Positions 7,721-13,933 of a stretch of DNA of 26,389 nt are shown here, piece by piece; the stretch's first letter is position 1, and each line of letters opens with the position of its first letter. Both the position numbers and the translations under genes were made by a program. The stretch covers positions 1 through 26,389 of the IMG/VR virus record IMGVR_UViG_3300010397_000082. The stretch is one strand, 5' to 3'. Origin of the DNA: a virus. The notes under the pieces were generated by a model that ran no database searches, was not told the origin of the DNA, and was given only the letters and a program-made list of their open reading frames with translations.

Positions 7721-8960
7721 GGGGTTCCTCGAGGAGGGCCAGGAACTCCGCGATCGCGAGGTCCCAGTTGAACGAGCGCTCGACGTGCCTGCGCCCGGCC
7801 GCGCCCATCTCGCGCCTCCGGGCGGGCTTGGCGAGCAGGCCGAGGACCGGCTCGACGAAGCCCTTGGGATCGGGCACCGCCCAATCCATCCCGTAGGTCG
7901 AGTGGTAGCGGACCGGCTCGCCGTAGCTGTCGTGGAGCGGCGGGATCATCACCCCGCCGGGGCCGATGACCTCGGATTCGGCGGCCCAGTCCGACGACAC
8001 GACGGGCACCTCGCAGGCCAGCGATTCCGCGAGGGTCAGGCCGAAGCCCTCGCCGCCGGTCGTGGTCATGTACAGGTCGGCCGCGTTGTACAGCGCGACC
8101 AGCTTGTCGGTTGAGAGCCCGACGAAGGTGTCGGTCATGCCCGTGAACTGGACCCGCTTGTTGTCCCGGATCTCGGGCGGCATCCGCATCAGCTCGCCGA
8201 TGAGGTCGGAGCCCAGCGGGTCGTTGGCGGCGCAGTGGAGGATCAGATCCACCTCCGGATCCGCGAGGGCGATCGGGACGAACGCCTCGATGAGCGCCGG
8301 GTAGAACTTGCGGAGCGCGTTCCGGTCGGCGCGCAGGATGACCTTCCGCCCGGCCAGCCCGAAGTAGTCCTTGCAGGCGTCCTTGGTCCCCAGCCTCCGT
8401 CCGTCGACGATCACCGGGTCGCGCAGGCTGACCGGCCGGAATACCTGGGTGTCCACGCCGTGGTAGATCCGCGGCACGTACCGCCCGATGTGGGCCGAGA
8501 TGACCCGCTGCCCGTAGTCGCTCATCGCGACCGGCTGGATCAGGCCCCACACGTCGCGCCATGCCGGGGTCAGGTTGTCGCCCTCGATCGGGCAGTAGTG
8601 GAGGATCGGGATCGACCGCCACGCCGTCAGCTTGTCCGGTGTGGCCTGCCCGATGTGCGACAGGAGGCCCGTCATGTCCGAGATGACCAACCCCGCATCG
8701 GGCTTCCAGTCGTCGAGCGGATCGAGCCGCCGCCAGAACCCGCCTCCGATGACCTCGGCGCTGACGTTGCCGCCGTAGTCGTCACCGAAGATGCCCGCCG
8801 GCCAGACCCGCCCCGCCAGTGGTCCCTTGACAGGCTCGCCGCGATGGTTGACCGCGAGGACGCGCACGTCCAGCCCCGCCGCGAGGAAGCGGTTGGCGAG
8901 CTCGACCGTGACCGTCCCGAACCCGGTTGCCGAGTAGTGGCCCCAGATCAGGAGCCTCAC
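7698..8960 (-). CDS. Glycosyltransferase, GT4 / GT-B type
   Basis: 420 residues. The N-terminal Rossmann-like start is MRLLIWGHYSATGFGTVT, with a glycine-rich loop and strand DVRVLAVNH. The C-terminal half contains NKRVQFTGM, then a donor-binding segment GGEGFGLTLAESLACEVPVVSS, with glutamates near residues 304 and 312 that fit the E-x7-E motif of GT4 enzymes using nucleotide sugars. It acts in the host cytoplasm. Its start overlaps the stop of the preceding glycosyltransferase (ATGA), so the two are coupled. Together with the other transferases and the FkbM enzyme it may glycosylate capsid or other virion proteins; the target is an inference. Confidence 0.88.
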   Translation of the reverse strand: MRLLIWGHYSATGFGTVTVELANRFLAAGLDVRVLAVNHRGEPVKGPLAGRVWPAGIFGDDYGGNVSAEVIGGGFWRRLDPLDDWKPDAGLVISDMTGLLSHIGQATPDKLTAWRSIPILHYCPIEGDNLTPAWRDVWGLIQPVAMSDYGQRVISAHIGRYVPRIYHGVDTQVFRPVSLRDPVIVDGRRLGTKDACKDYFGLAGRKVILRADRNALRKFYPALIEAFVPIALADPEVDLILHCAANDPLGSDLIGELMRMPPEIRDNKRVQFTGMTDTFVGLSTDKLVALYNAADLYMTTTGGEGFGLTLAESLACEVPVVSSDWAAESEVIGPGGVMIPPLHDSYGEPVRYHSTYGMDWAVPDPKGFVEPVLGLLAKPARRREMGAAGRRHVERSFNWDLAIAEFLALLEEPHARANAV

Positions 8961-9979
8961 GGGAGCACCTGCGCGAACAGCGCCCGGATGGCCTGCTCCT
9001 CCTCATCGAAGTCGACGACCTCTCGGAAGCGGGCGGCCATTGCATCGCCCATCCGAACCCGTGTCTCGGGGTCCAGTGAGCGGACCACCCGCCGGATGTC
9101 GTCGGCCGAGCGTCCGGTGATGTCGAACGACGTGACGCCTTCCTGCCAGAGCGGCCCGGCGAGCTGGTTGGCGTAGTAGGACTGGAACCCGATGACCGGA
9201 CGCCCGACGGCGGCCCAGTTGTGAATAACGTGCCCGAACCCGTCGCTCCATTGCTTCGTGTGCCACGCGATGTCCGAGGCCCGCATCCGGTCCCCGACCT
9301 CGGCGCAGCGGGCCACGTCCTCGGTGGCGTACTCGTCGCGCGGGAGCTGCCCGTACGAGCCGTAGATGCGCCAGTCGATCTCGGTGGCGAGGTGGGCGAC
9401 CTCCCGGAACAGCGCGTAGCCCTGCGGGTTCTCCGGGAAGCAGTTGACGAACGATGAGACGACCGTCCGCTCGTGGTCCTCAGGTGGTTCGTGGCGGAAG
9501 TCGTCGAGGCTGAACTCCTGGTGGACGACGACGTGCGGCTTCGGGATCGGCCCCGGCATCAGGCTCGTCACGATCCCGAATGCCGCGAGATCCCAGCGGT
9601 CCTCGGCCATGTCGATCGGTGAGAAGCGGACGTTGCCGAGGTGGATGCCGAACGTCGCCCCGACCTCCGAGGCGAACCGCGCCAAGCCCTCGTGGTTGTG
9701 GGCGACCGACGCGATCACGATGTCCGGTCGGAGATCCCGCGCCTCCTGGAGGCTGAGGAGCTTGTGGAGCCGCCCCGGGTGGGACTTGTCGGCCCGAACG
9801 TCCGTGTCCGTGGGCAGCGGATCGAGGTACTGGCGGGCGACCCGATCGCCGTGCGCCGCCCGTTCGAAGTTCCAGTAGCCCTCGGTGAACCAGTCCATGC
9901 CGATGGGCCTGTAGAGCGTCCAGCCGAGCCGGGCGCAGAGGAGTTCGAGGCTCTCCCAGAGGTCGTGGTGGTGGACTAG
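8957..9979 (-). CDS. Glycosyltransferase, body of a gene split from its start by an HNH insertion
   Basis: The recognisable protein begins LVHHHDLWESLELLC and continues through RPIGMDWFTEGYW to the stop at 8957, about 340 residues. It shows a GT-B-like C-terminal half (DGFGHVIHNWAAVGRPVIGFQSYY, then a helical end). No ATG, GTG or TTG lies in this frame near the conserved start; the first in-frame codon upstream that could initiate is ATG 10138, antisense to the HNH gene, which would add about 55 unlikely residues. Joining the 14 bases 10510-10497 to 9974 gives an uninterrupted 343-residue protein starting M-K-V-L-V-H-H-H-D-L-W, with its ATG overlapping the previous gene's TGA. The frame is therefore whole except for a 522-base insertion. 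Whether the gene is dead, spliced or expressed from another start cannot be told from the sequence. Confidence 0.75.
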   Translation of the reverse strand, partial: LVHHHDLWESLELLCARLGWTLYRPIGMDWFTEGYWNFERAAHGDRVARQYLDPLPTDTDVRADKSHPGRLHKLLSLQEARDLRPDIVIASVAHNHEGLARFASEVGATFGIHLGNVRFSPIDMAEDRWDLAAFGIVTSLMPGPIPKPHVVVHQEFSLDDFRHEPPEDHERTVVSSFVNCFPENPQGYALFREVAHLATEIDWRIYGSYGQLPRDEYATEDVARCAEVGDRMRASDIAWHTKQWSDGFGHVIHNWAAVGRPVIGFQSYYANQLAGPLWQEGVTSFDITGRSADDIRRVVRSLDPETRVRMGDAMAARFREVVDFDEEEQAIRALFAQVLP

Positions 9980-9980
9980 T

Positions 9981-10006
9981 GGTAGTCCGCGAGAACGCGG
10001 ACTACC
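9981..10006. other. Perfect 11-bp hairpin at the left end of the HNH element
   Basis: GGTAGTCCGCG at 9981-9991 is the reverse complement of CGCGGACTACC at 9996-10006, with a four-base AGAA loop on the plus strand. It lies one base inside the left direct repeat. There is no T-tract on either side, so it is not a typical terminator. It could be an element end recognised as a structured DNA, part of an RNA, or an operator. Confidence 0.7.
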
Positions 10007-10028
10007 TGGGACCCTCCGTTGTTGGTGA

Positions 10029-10059
10029 CTGACATGGGAGGTGAGCGCTCCTGTATAAT
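10029..10059 (+). promoter_or_regulatory. Promoter of the HNH gene, likely leaderless
   Basis: CTGACA at 10029-10034 (five of six matches to TTGACA) and a perfect TATAAT at 10054-10059 are 19 bases apart. The ATG of the HNH gene is at 10067, seven bases after the -10 box, so transcription would start at or next to the start codon and the message would be leaderless. The palindrome GAGCGCTC at 10043-10050 sits between the two boxes and is a possible operator. Confidence 0.6.
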
Positions 10060-10066
10060 CTTGGTG

Positions 10067-10501
10067 ATGGTTAGGAAGTACGAGACGGACGAGGAACGGG
10101 CCGAAGCGCGACGTCAGGCGCTCTATCGGTACAACCATTCCGAGAAGGGCCGGGCCGCGCAGGCTCGTCGCGAGGCTGGCCCGTTGGCTCCTCTCCGATA
10201 TGCCCGCTATCGAGAGACCGCGAAGTACGAAGCGACCCAGCAGCGATTCAAGGACAGCGGCGGTCGGAACCGGCTAGCCGTGAAGCACCGCGCGGTCGTC
10301 CGAGCCGAACGGCCCGAACTTCTGGATGCATGGAAAGCCGTCGGTGCCGCTCTCCGCAGCGGACACCTAGTCCGCCCGCAAGGCTGTCAGGGATGCGGTC
10401 GCGAACTGCACCTCGTGGCGCATCACCACCTCGGCTATGCGCCCGAGCACTGGCTGGACGTTGAGTGGCTCTGTCGGCGATGCCACAAGAAGGCGCACTA
10501 G
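10067..10501 (+). CDS. HNH endonuclease-like zinc protein
   Basis: 144 residues from ATG 10067 (MVRKYETDEERAEARR). The first two thirds are basic and helical with many Arg, Ala and Glu, likely binding DNA. The last 38 residues hold CQGCGRELHLVAHHHLGY...WLCRRCHKKAH, i.e. C-x2-C, His-rich centre, then C-x2-C-H, the pattern of HNH nucleases of phages, with the zinc knuckle holding the beta-beta-alpha metal fold. It is on the opposite strand to every neighbouring gene, ends five bases before the end of one glycosyltransferase and lies within the broken start of the next. An Asn at the classical central position is not obvious, so catalysis is not proven. Likely the mobility function of the insertion it sits in. 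Confidence 0.75.
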   Translation: MVRKYETDEERAEARRQALYRYNHSEKGRAAQARREAGPLAPLRYARYRETAKYEATQQRFKDSGGRNRLAVKHRAVVRAERPELLDAWKAVGAALRSGHLVRPQGCQGCGRELHLVAHHHLGYAPEHWLDVEWLCRRCHKKAH

Positions 10502-10510
10502 CACCTTCAT
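10497..10510 (-). other. Displaced 5' end of the split glycosyltransferase
   Basis: The minus strand reads ATG AAG GTG CTA GT at these positions. The ATG shares ATGA with the stop of the preceding glycosyltransferase, the same coupling seen at nearly every junction of this operon. Read on without removal of the insertion, this start gives a 47-residue peptide that ends at a TAG inside the HNH gene's complement. Joined to 9974 it opens the full glycosyltransferase frame. Confidence 0.7.
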
Positions 10511-11532
10511 CGAAGGAACTCGACCCACTGCGTGCCGACCGTGGCGACATCGAACAGGTCGATGGCGCGCTCACGAACACGATCGCTCAGACCGGCAGCG
10601 ATCTCGGTTTCGTCGAGGAGCGTCCCCGCGACCGTCCCTGCTGTCAGGGCATCGTCGTAACCGTGCGGCCATGCGATTTCGTGACCCTCGAACAGCGCGG
10701 ACGGGCCACGCCATGCCTCGGGTCCCATGCTCACCATCGGCACCCCCGACAGCATCGCCTCGATCAGGCCGAGGGTGTAGGACGCGGGCGTGGTGCCTGT
10801 GTAGAGGTACGCCCGGAGGTGGCGGAGGTAGTCGAGCATCGCCGAGTACGAGAGGAGCCCGAGCCCGCCCATCTCCTCCGAGCCCGCCCCGGCCGGTTGG
10901 ACGGGGAGCCCTTCGGTGGCCGCCACCCAGAACCCGTAGCCGCAGGCGTCCCCGCGCTGCTTCATGTGCTGGGTGATGTTGCCGACGACCAGGTTGTCCC
11001 CGATCCACGGGCCGTAGTCGTCGGGGTACTTGCCGAACCGGATCAGGGCGTCCTGACCGGCCCATTGGCCGATGGCCTCGAAGTAGCGCCGTTCGGCGGG
11101 GGAGTAGCGGACGATCTGGAGGCCCTGCCGATGCAAGGGCTCCATGACCATCTCGAGCCTCGGATCGGACTGGCCGCAGGTGCGCCAGATGACCCGCTTG
11201 TGCTTGATCCGGTCCCACTGACCGACGATCCACTGCTCGGGGAAGTGGTGGACGATGACCGCGTCGGCCCAGTCGATGATGTTGTCGTGGAGCGCCGCCT
11301 TGCCCCAGTCGATCGCCGGGCCGGGCTCGCCGCGAGCCGCACGGACCTCTTGGAGGCGGGCCACGAGCTCCGGGTGATGCGGAGCGTCCGGGAGCGCGGG
11401 CCGGATACCCTCACCCGAGCGGGACGGGACCTCGTAGCCGCCCGGAGCGAAGGTGTCGAAGCCAAGGTCGGTGAACATCCGCAGGTCGTCGTATTCGGCA
11501 ACGGCGTGACTTGCGAGCAACAGGATGTTCAT
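10507..11532 (-). CDS. Glycosyltransferase (GT-B-like)
   Basis: 341 residues, start ATG 11532 overlapping the capsid-like small frame's stop (ATGA). The start MNILLLASHAVAEYDDLRMF is a Rossmann-type strand-turn-helix. Residues about 90-120 (ADAVIVHHFPEQW, HKRVIWRTCGQ) and the C-terminal segment YTGTTPASYTLGLIEAMLSGVPMVSMG (about 244-270) match the donor-binding region of GT-B glycosyltransferases, with a glutamate in LIEAM in the usual place. The acceptor is not known. It is the first of three transferases in one coupled string, and its stop overlaps the ATG of the displaced start of the second. Confidence 0.8.
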   Translation of the reverse strand: MNILLLASHAVAEYDDLRMFTDLGFDTFAPGGYEVPSRSGEGIRPALPDAPHHPELVARLQEVRAARGEPGPAIDWGKAALHDNIIDWADAVIVHHFPEQWIVGQWDRIKHKRVIWRTCGQSDPRLEMVMEPLHRQGLQIVRYSPAERRYFEAIGQWAGQDALIRFGKYPDDYGPWIGDNLVVGNITQHMKQRGDACGYGFWVAATEGLPVQPAGAGSEEMGGLGLLSYSAMLDYLRHLRAYLYTGTTPASYTLGLIEAMLSGVPMVSMGPEAWRGPSALFEGHEIAWPHGYDDALTAGTVAGTLLDETEIAAGLSDRVRERAIDLFDVATVGTQWVEFLR

Positions 11533-11705
11533 CCCGGCAGACGCCAGCGCTGTTCTCTCGGCAGCAGCCTACGTGTGTGACGCAATGGCCTGAACGGAAC
11601 GACAGCCTCGGCAAGGCGACCGGCGTTCACGAGTAAGGTGTTGCCGACGTCGTAGATCTGCGCCAGCGTGTAGAGCGTGCGCGTATATGGGCCGAAGTCG
11701 TTCAC
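11529..11705 (-). CDS. Capsid-like fragment (58 residues) coupled into the glycosylation cassette
   Basis: The frame starts at GTG 11705, overlapping the FkbM stop (GTGA), and stops at 11529, overlapping the next ATG (ATGA). Its first half, VNDFGPYTRTLYTLAQIYDV followed by GNTLLVNAG, resembles the major capsid protein of this same window, which has VRDFGFARATATLYTIAQIA followed by DIGNQLLRQSNG (around 13570-13450). After that the two diverge and the remaining 25 residues are Arg-rich and unlike capsid. It looks like a truncated copy of a capsid gene segment, from this phage or a relative, retained between two cassette genes. Because both ends are translationally coupled, it may be translated. 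Function unknown; it could equally be a recombination scar. Confidence 0.55.
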   Translation of the reverse strand: MNDFGPYTRTLYTLAQIYDVGNTLLVNAGRLAEAVVPFRPLRHTRRLLPREQRWRLPG

Positions 11706-12400
11706 TTCGGAGCCGCCCAGAACCAGCCCGTCGCCCCGACCGGCTTGAACGTCAGGACGTGGCTCTCGCCGAGCATCCGCTCCAAGCCTGGAGGGCCGGG
11801 ATCCCCGTGGTATTCGCCGAAGATGTACGGGATGTCGTTGACGAGCGGGCTGTCGAGCAGGCCCCACTCCCCGCCTTCGCAGTCGGTTTTCAGGGCTGCG
11901 ACCTTGCCCCCGGCCAGCTTCACGAGCTGGCGCAGGCTGTACTTGCGGACCTTGCGCGTCTCGTACTCGGGGAAGTCGAGGTTGCCGATGAAGCGGTCGT
12001 TGTGGGACAGGCCGATCTTGACCTCGGACGTCCCGACCGCGCCGTGGACGACCGTCGCATTGAGTTGGTTCTCGGCGATCGTGGCCTCGATCAGCGCGAT
12101 GTTCTCGACGAGCGGCTCGACGATGATCGCGCTGGCCTTCGGGTTGTCGAGCAGGACCGCGAGGCTGACCGTGCCGATGTGGCCGCCGACATCGAGGAAC
12201 ACGCCGTCGATGTACAGGTCGGCGAGGTGGTATTCGTCGTCGCCCTTCTGCCACGAGTTCGACAGCGTGGACAGGACCACCGATAGGTCCGACGTGTGCT
12301 CGCGGATGGCGATCCTGCCCGCATGAGCGCGCGGCGAGGAGATGTCCTCGAACCCGTCCCCGACGCCGTTTACCCGTTGGTCGACAAAGGTGCTGTTCAT
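11702..12400 (-). CDS. FkbM-family SAM-dependent methyltransferase
   Basis: 232 residues from ATG 12400, which overlaps the previous stop as TGATG; a GTG two codons upstream (12406) is possible. Residues about 66-77 (DGVFLDVGGHIGTV) are SAM-binding motif I, followed by AIIVEPLVENIALIEATI, where the glutamate of VEP should hold the SAM ribose, and VVHGAVG. Later come LKTDCEGGEWGLL and an IFGEYHG segment, both typical of FkbM enzymes, which methylate hydroxyls of sugars and related compounds. Adjacent glycosyltransferases suggest it methylates a sugar attached to a virion protein. The substrate is not shown by the sequence. Confidence 0.85.
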   Translation of the reverse strand: MNSTFVDQRVNGVGDGFEDISSPRAHAGRIAIREHTSDLSVVLSTLSNSWQKGDDEYHLADLYIDGVFLDVGGHIGTVSLAVLLDNPKASAIIVEPLVENIALIEATIAENQLNATVVHGAVGTSEVKIGLSHNDRFIGNLDFPEYETRKVRKYSLRQLVKLAGGKVAALKTDCEGGEWGLLDSPLVNDIPYIFGEYHGDPGPPGLERMLGESHVLTFKPVGATGWFWAAPK

Positions 12401-12726
12401 CAGCACTCACCGGGACCGGCGACAGGCCGGTCTGGGTCAGGCGTGGTGATCGTCGTGGTGATGGGGAAAGCCGGACTGTGGAAGGTGGCGCTGTTCTCGC
12501 GGATCAGCGTGTCGCGTAAACGGTGGTAGTCAGCTTCCAGTTCGATCCAGATGGCCCGTGCGAGGCTCGCCATCGGATAGTCGTCTTCTGCCGCCGCATC
12601 GCGGAAGTCGTCCGGTTCCTCACCGGGGCCGAACCATTGCTTGAACGGACTCCACGCCATGTGTTCGAGTTCGGCCGGGCCGACCATCGCTAGGGCATGA
12701 GCAAGTTGCTCGACGGTAATAGTCAC
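12400..12726 (-). CDS. Hypothetical protein at the head of the glycosylation cassette
   Basis: 108 residues, start GTG 12726 with GGAGG nine bases upstream, stop TGA shared with the ATG of the FkbM gene. The N-terminal helix (VEQLAHALAMVGPAELEHMAW) is followed by an acidic stretch and a helix with ASLARAIWIELEADYHRLRDTLI. The tail is Thr/Pro-rich (TTTITTPDPDRPV). No family recognised. It is the first gene after the two hairpins behind the capsid gene, so it opens the cassette's transcription unit or is read through at low level. Confidence 0.65.
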   Translation of the reverse strand: MTITVEQLAHALAMVGPAELEHMAWSPFKQWFGPGEEPDDFRDAAAEDDYPMASLARAIWIELEADYHRLRDTLIRENSATFHSPAFPITTTITTPDPDRPVAGPGEC

Positions 12727-12772
12727 GGCAGAGCGCCTCCGTGTGATGAACGAGCGCAGTCGGGTGGGGAGA

Positions 12773-12802
12773 ACCCCGGACGGGCGCTCTACCGTCCGGG
12801 GT
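12773..12802 (-). terminator. Hairpin downstream of the capsid gene (second of two)
   Basis: ACCCCGGACGG at 12773-12783 pairs perfectly with CCGTCCGGGGT at 12792-12802, an 11-base-pair GC-rich stem with an eight-base loop. It lies in the 145-base gap after the capsid stop. No T-tract follows it on the minus strand, so it may act with the neighbouring hairpin as an attenuator or protect the capsid message from decay. Confidence 0.5.
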
Positions 12803-12812
12803 CCATGCGAAA

Positions 12813-12832
12813 TGGCCCCTTACGTGGGGCCA
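12813..12832 (-). terminator. Terminator-like hairpin downstream of the capsid gene (first of two)
   Basis: TGGCCCC at 12813-12819 pairs with GGGGCCA at 12826-12832, six-base loop. On the minus strand the stem is followed by TTTCGC, a short T-run. It is 40 bases after the major capsid stop, where phages commonly place a terminator to keep capsid expression high over downstream genes. Confidence 0.55.
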
Positions 12833-12871
12833 GTCGGACTTGATGTCGCACAGTCAGGCGTGCAAGGGGGG

Positions 12872-13933
12872 CTAGATGCCGGTGACCTTCTGGACACGGC
12901 CGGTCCGCACGTACGGCTCGGCGTTGAACCCGAACTCCTCCTCCGCCCGGAACCCGGTGATGTTCTGGTCGAAGCGGTTGCCCGCCTCGGACGAGACGTC
13001 GATCCGGTATTCCTGACCGGTGTAGATCTCCACGTCGGAGCGCTCGATGATGAGCGCGGTGCCCGTCTGGGCCGACGGCCAGTTCGGGTCGCTCCGCATC
13101 GGAACGCCCCACGCAGAGGTGATCGGGGGATTGGCCGCCGCACCACCGGCGGGATCGACCGCCCAGCCACCGGCATACGAGGTGCCGAGGCCTTCGACGG
13201 ACGTCTCCCAGAAGTCGGTCGGGCTCATCACGATGACGAGGTTGTCGCGCGGAACGCCACGCGTCTCGAGGGCCGCGATGCCCCGGCCGAGGGCCGCGAG
13301 CCGAGGCTCCGAGGACAGCGCGGTCTTGAACAGGGCCGGGTCGCCGTAGGCGAGGAAGGCCTGGAAGAAGCCGAGCGGCTGGGACGAACCCGTGCCGTTC
13401 GTGATGTACGTGGCCTCGAGGATGCCGATCGATTTGCCCAGCCGGCGCCGGGCGGCGGATTCGGCGGCACCGTTGCTCTGGCGAAGGAGCTGGTTGCCGA
13501 TGTCCGCGATCTGGGCGATCGTGTACAGGGTCGCGGTGGCCCGGGCGAACCCGAAGTCACGCACGTCCTTGTTCGAGCCGTAGGCACCGGTCGCGCCTTG
13601 GAGCATCGCCGCGGTGATCGCGGTGACCTCGTACGGGATGTCGACCGCGGCGCCCGACACCCCATCGACCACGTTGAAGATGTCGCGGTAGATGTTGTTG
13701 GCCGCGATCTGGGTGACCAGACCGGCGACGAAGTTGTTGGGGACGACCGCGAGGCCGGTGGCGGTCGTCGTGCCGAGGACGGCCTTGACGAACTCCACCG
13801 CGTCGGGGTCGCCGTTCTTGCGGTTGATGAGGGCCGACAGGAAGTTCGTGTCGCTGTACTGGCCGACCGACTTCGTGCTGTCGGGAGCGCCCGCGCCGGC
13901 GAGGATCGCCGACGCCTTGGCCGATGCCGCCGA
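12872..13933 (-). CDS. Major capsid protein, HK97 fold (start not clear)
   Basis: The frame is open from just after a TAG at 13936-13934 down to a TAG at 12872. The first ATG, GTG or TTG is GTG 13798, giving 308 residues, but the 45 codons before it are coding-like (…SVGQYSDTNFLSALINRKNG) and run directly into AVEFVKAVL. No Shine-Dalgarno precedes GTG 13798. Features of HK97-type capsids include ATATGLAVVPNNFVAGL near the mature N-arm, RDFGFARATATLYTIAQIAD and GNQLLRQS (spine helix region), ETRGVPRDNLVIVMSPTDFW, and a C-terminal strand with NITGFRAEEEFGF. The coiled-coil gene upstream is in the same frame, so a read-through product would be about 429 residues, the usual size of a capsid protein with its delta domain. 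Confidence 0.85.
   Translation of the reverse strand, partial: SAASAKASAILAGAGAPDSTKSVGQYSDTNFLSALINRKNGDPDAVEFVKAVLGTTTATGLAVVPNNFVAGLVTQIAANNIYRDIFNVVDGVSGAAVDIPYEVTAITAAMLQGATGAYGSNKDVRDFGFARATATLYTIAQIADIGNQLLRQSNGAAESAARRRLGKSIGILEATYITNGTGSSQPLGFFQAFLAYGDPALFKTALSSEPRLAALGRGIAALETRGVPRDNLVIVMSPTDFWETSVEGLGTSYAGGWAVDPAGGAAANPPITSAWGVPMRSDPNWPSAQTGTALIIERSDVEIYTGQEYRIDVSSEAGNRFDQNITGFRAEEEFGFNAEPYVRTGRVQKVTGI

Larger units (their letters stand above)
9975..10501 (+). mobile_element. Minimal HNH mobile element inserted in a glycosyltransferase gene
   Basis: ACTAG occurs at 9975-9979 and again at 10497-10501, and the 522 bases from 9980 to 10501 (one repeat copy plus the insert) separate two halves of one reading frame. 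The insert holds, in plus order, an 11-base-pair hairpin at its left end (9981-10006), a promoter with a perfect TATAAT, and the HNH gene, whose TAG stop is supplied by the right-hand ACTAG. There are no clear terminal inverted repeats. It could be a transposed element with a five-base target duplication, or a homing endonuclease unit. A standard group I intron is unlikely because no split of the repeat gives exon-U and intron-G ends. Insertion is inferred from reconstruction of the frame. Confidence 0.65.

Noticed and set aside
9979-10035. Frameshifted alternative start of the glycosyltransferase (ATG 10035, ending VRVLADYH)
   Set aside because: It needs a one-base shift to reach the glycosyltransferase frame. 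The insertion model explains the data without an error and uses the coupled ATG at 10510.
10019-10066. Upstream extension of the HNH protein to 10019
   Set aside because: The promoter -10 box lies inside this stretch, so the extension would not be transcribed. ATG 10067 fits leaderless translation.
9980-10501. Group I or group II self-splicing intron
   Set aside because: No split within the repeats gives the exon-U/intron-G ends of group I. A GUGCG start as in group II is possible, but the 3' end is UA rather than AY, no domain V-like helix is seen and there is no reverse transcriptase. Not fully excluded without folding.
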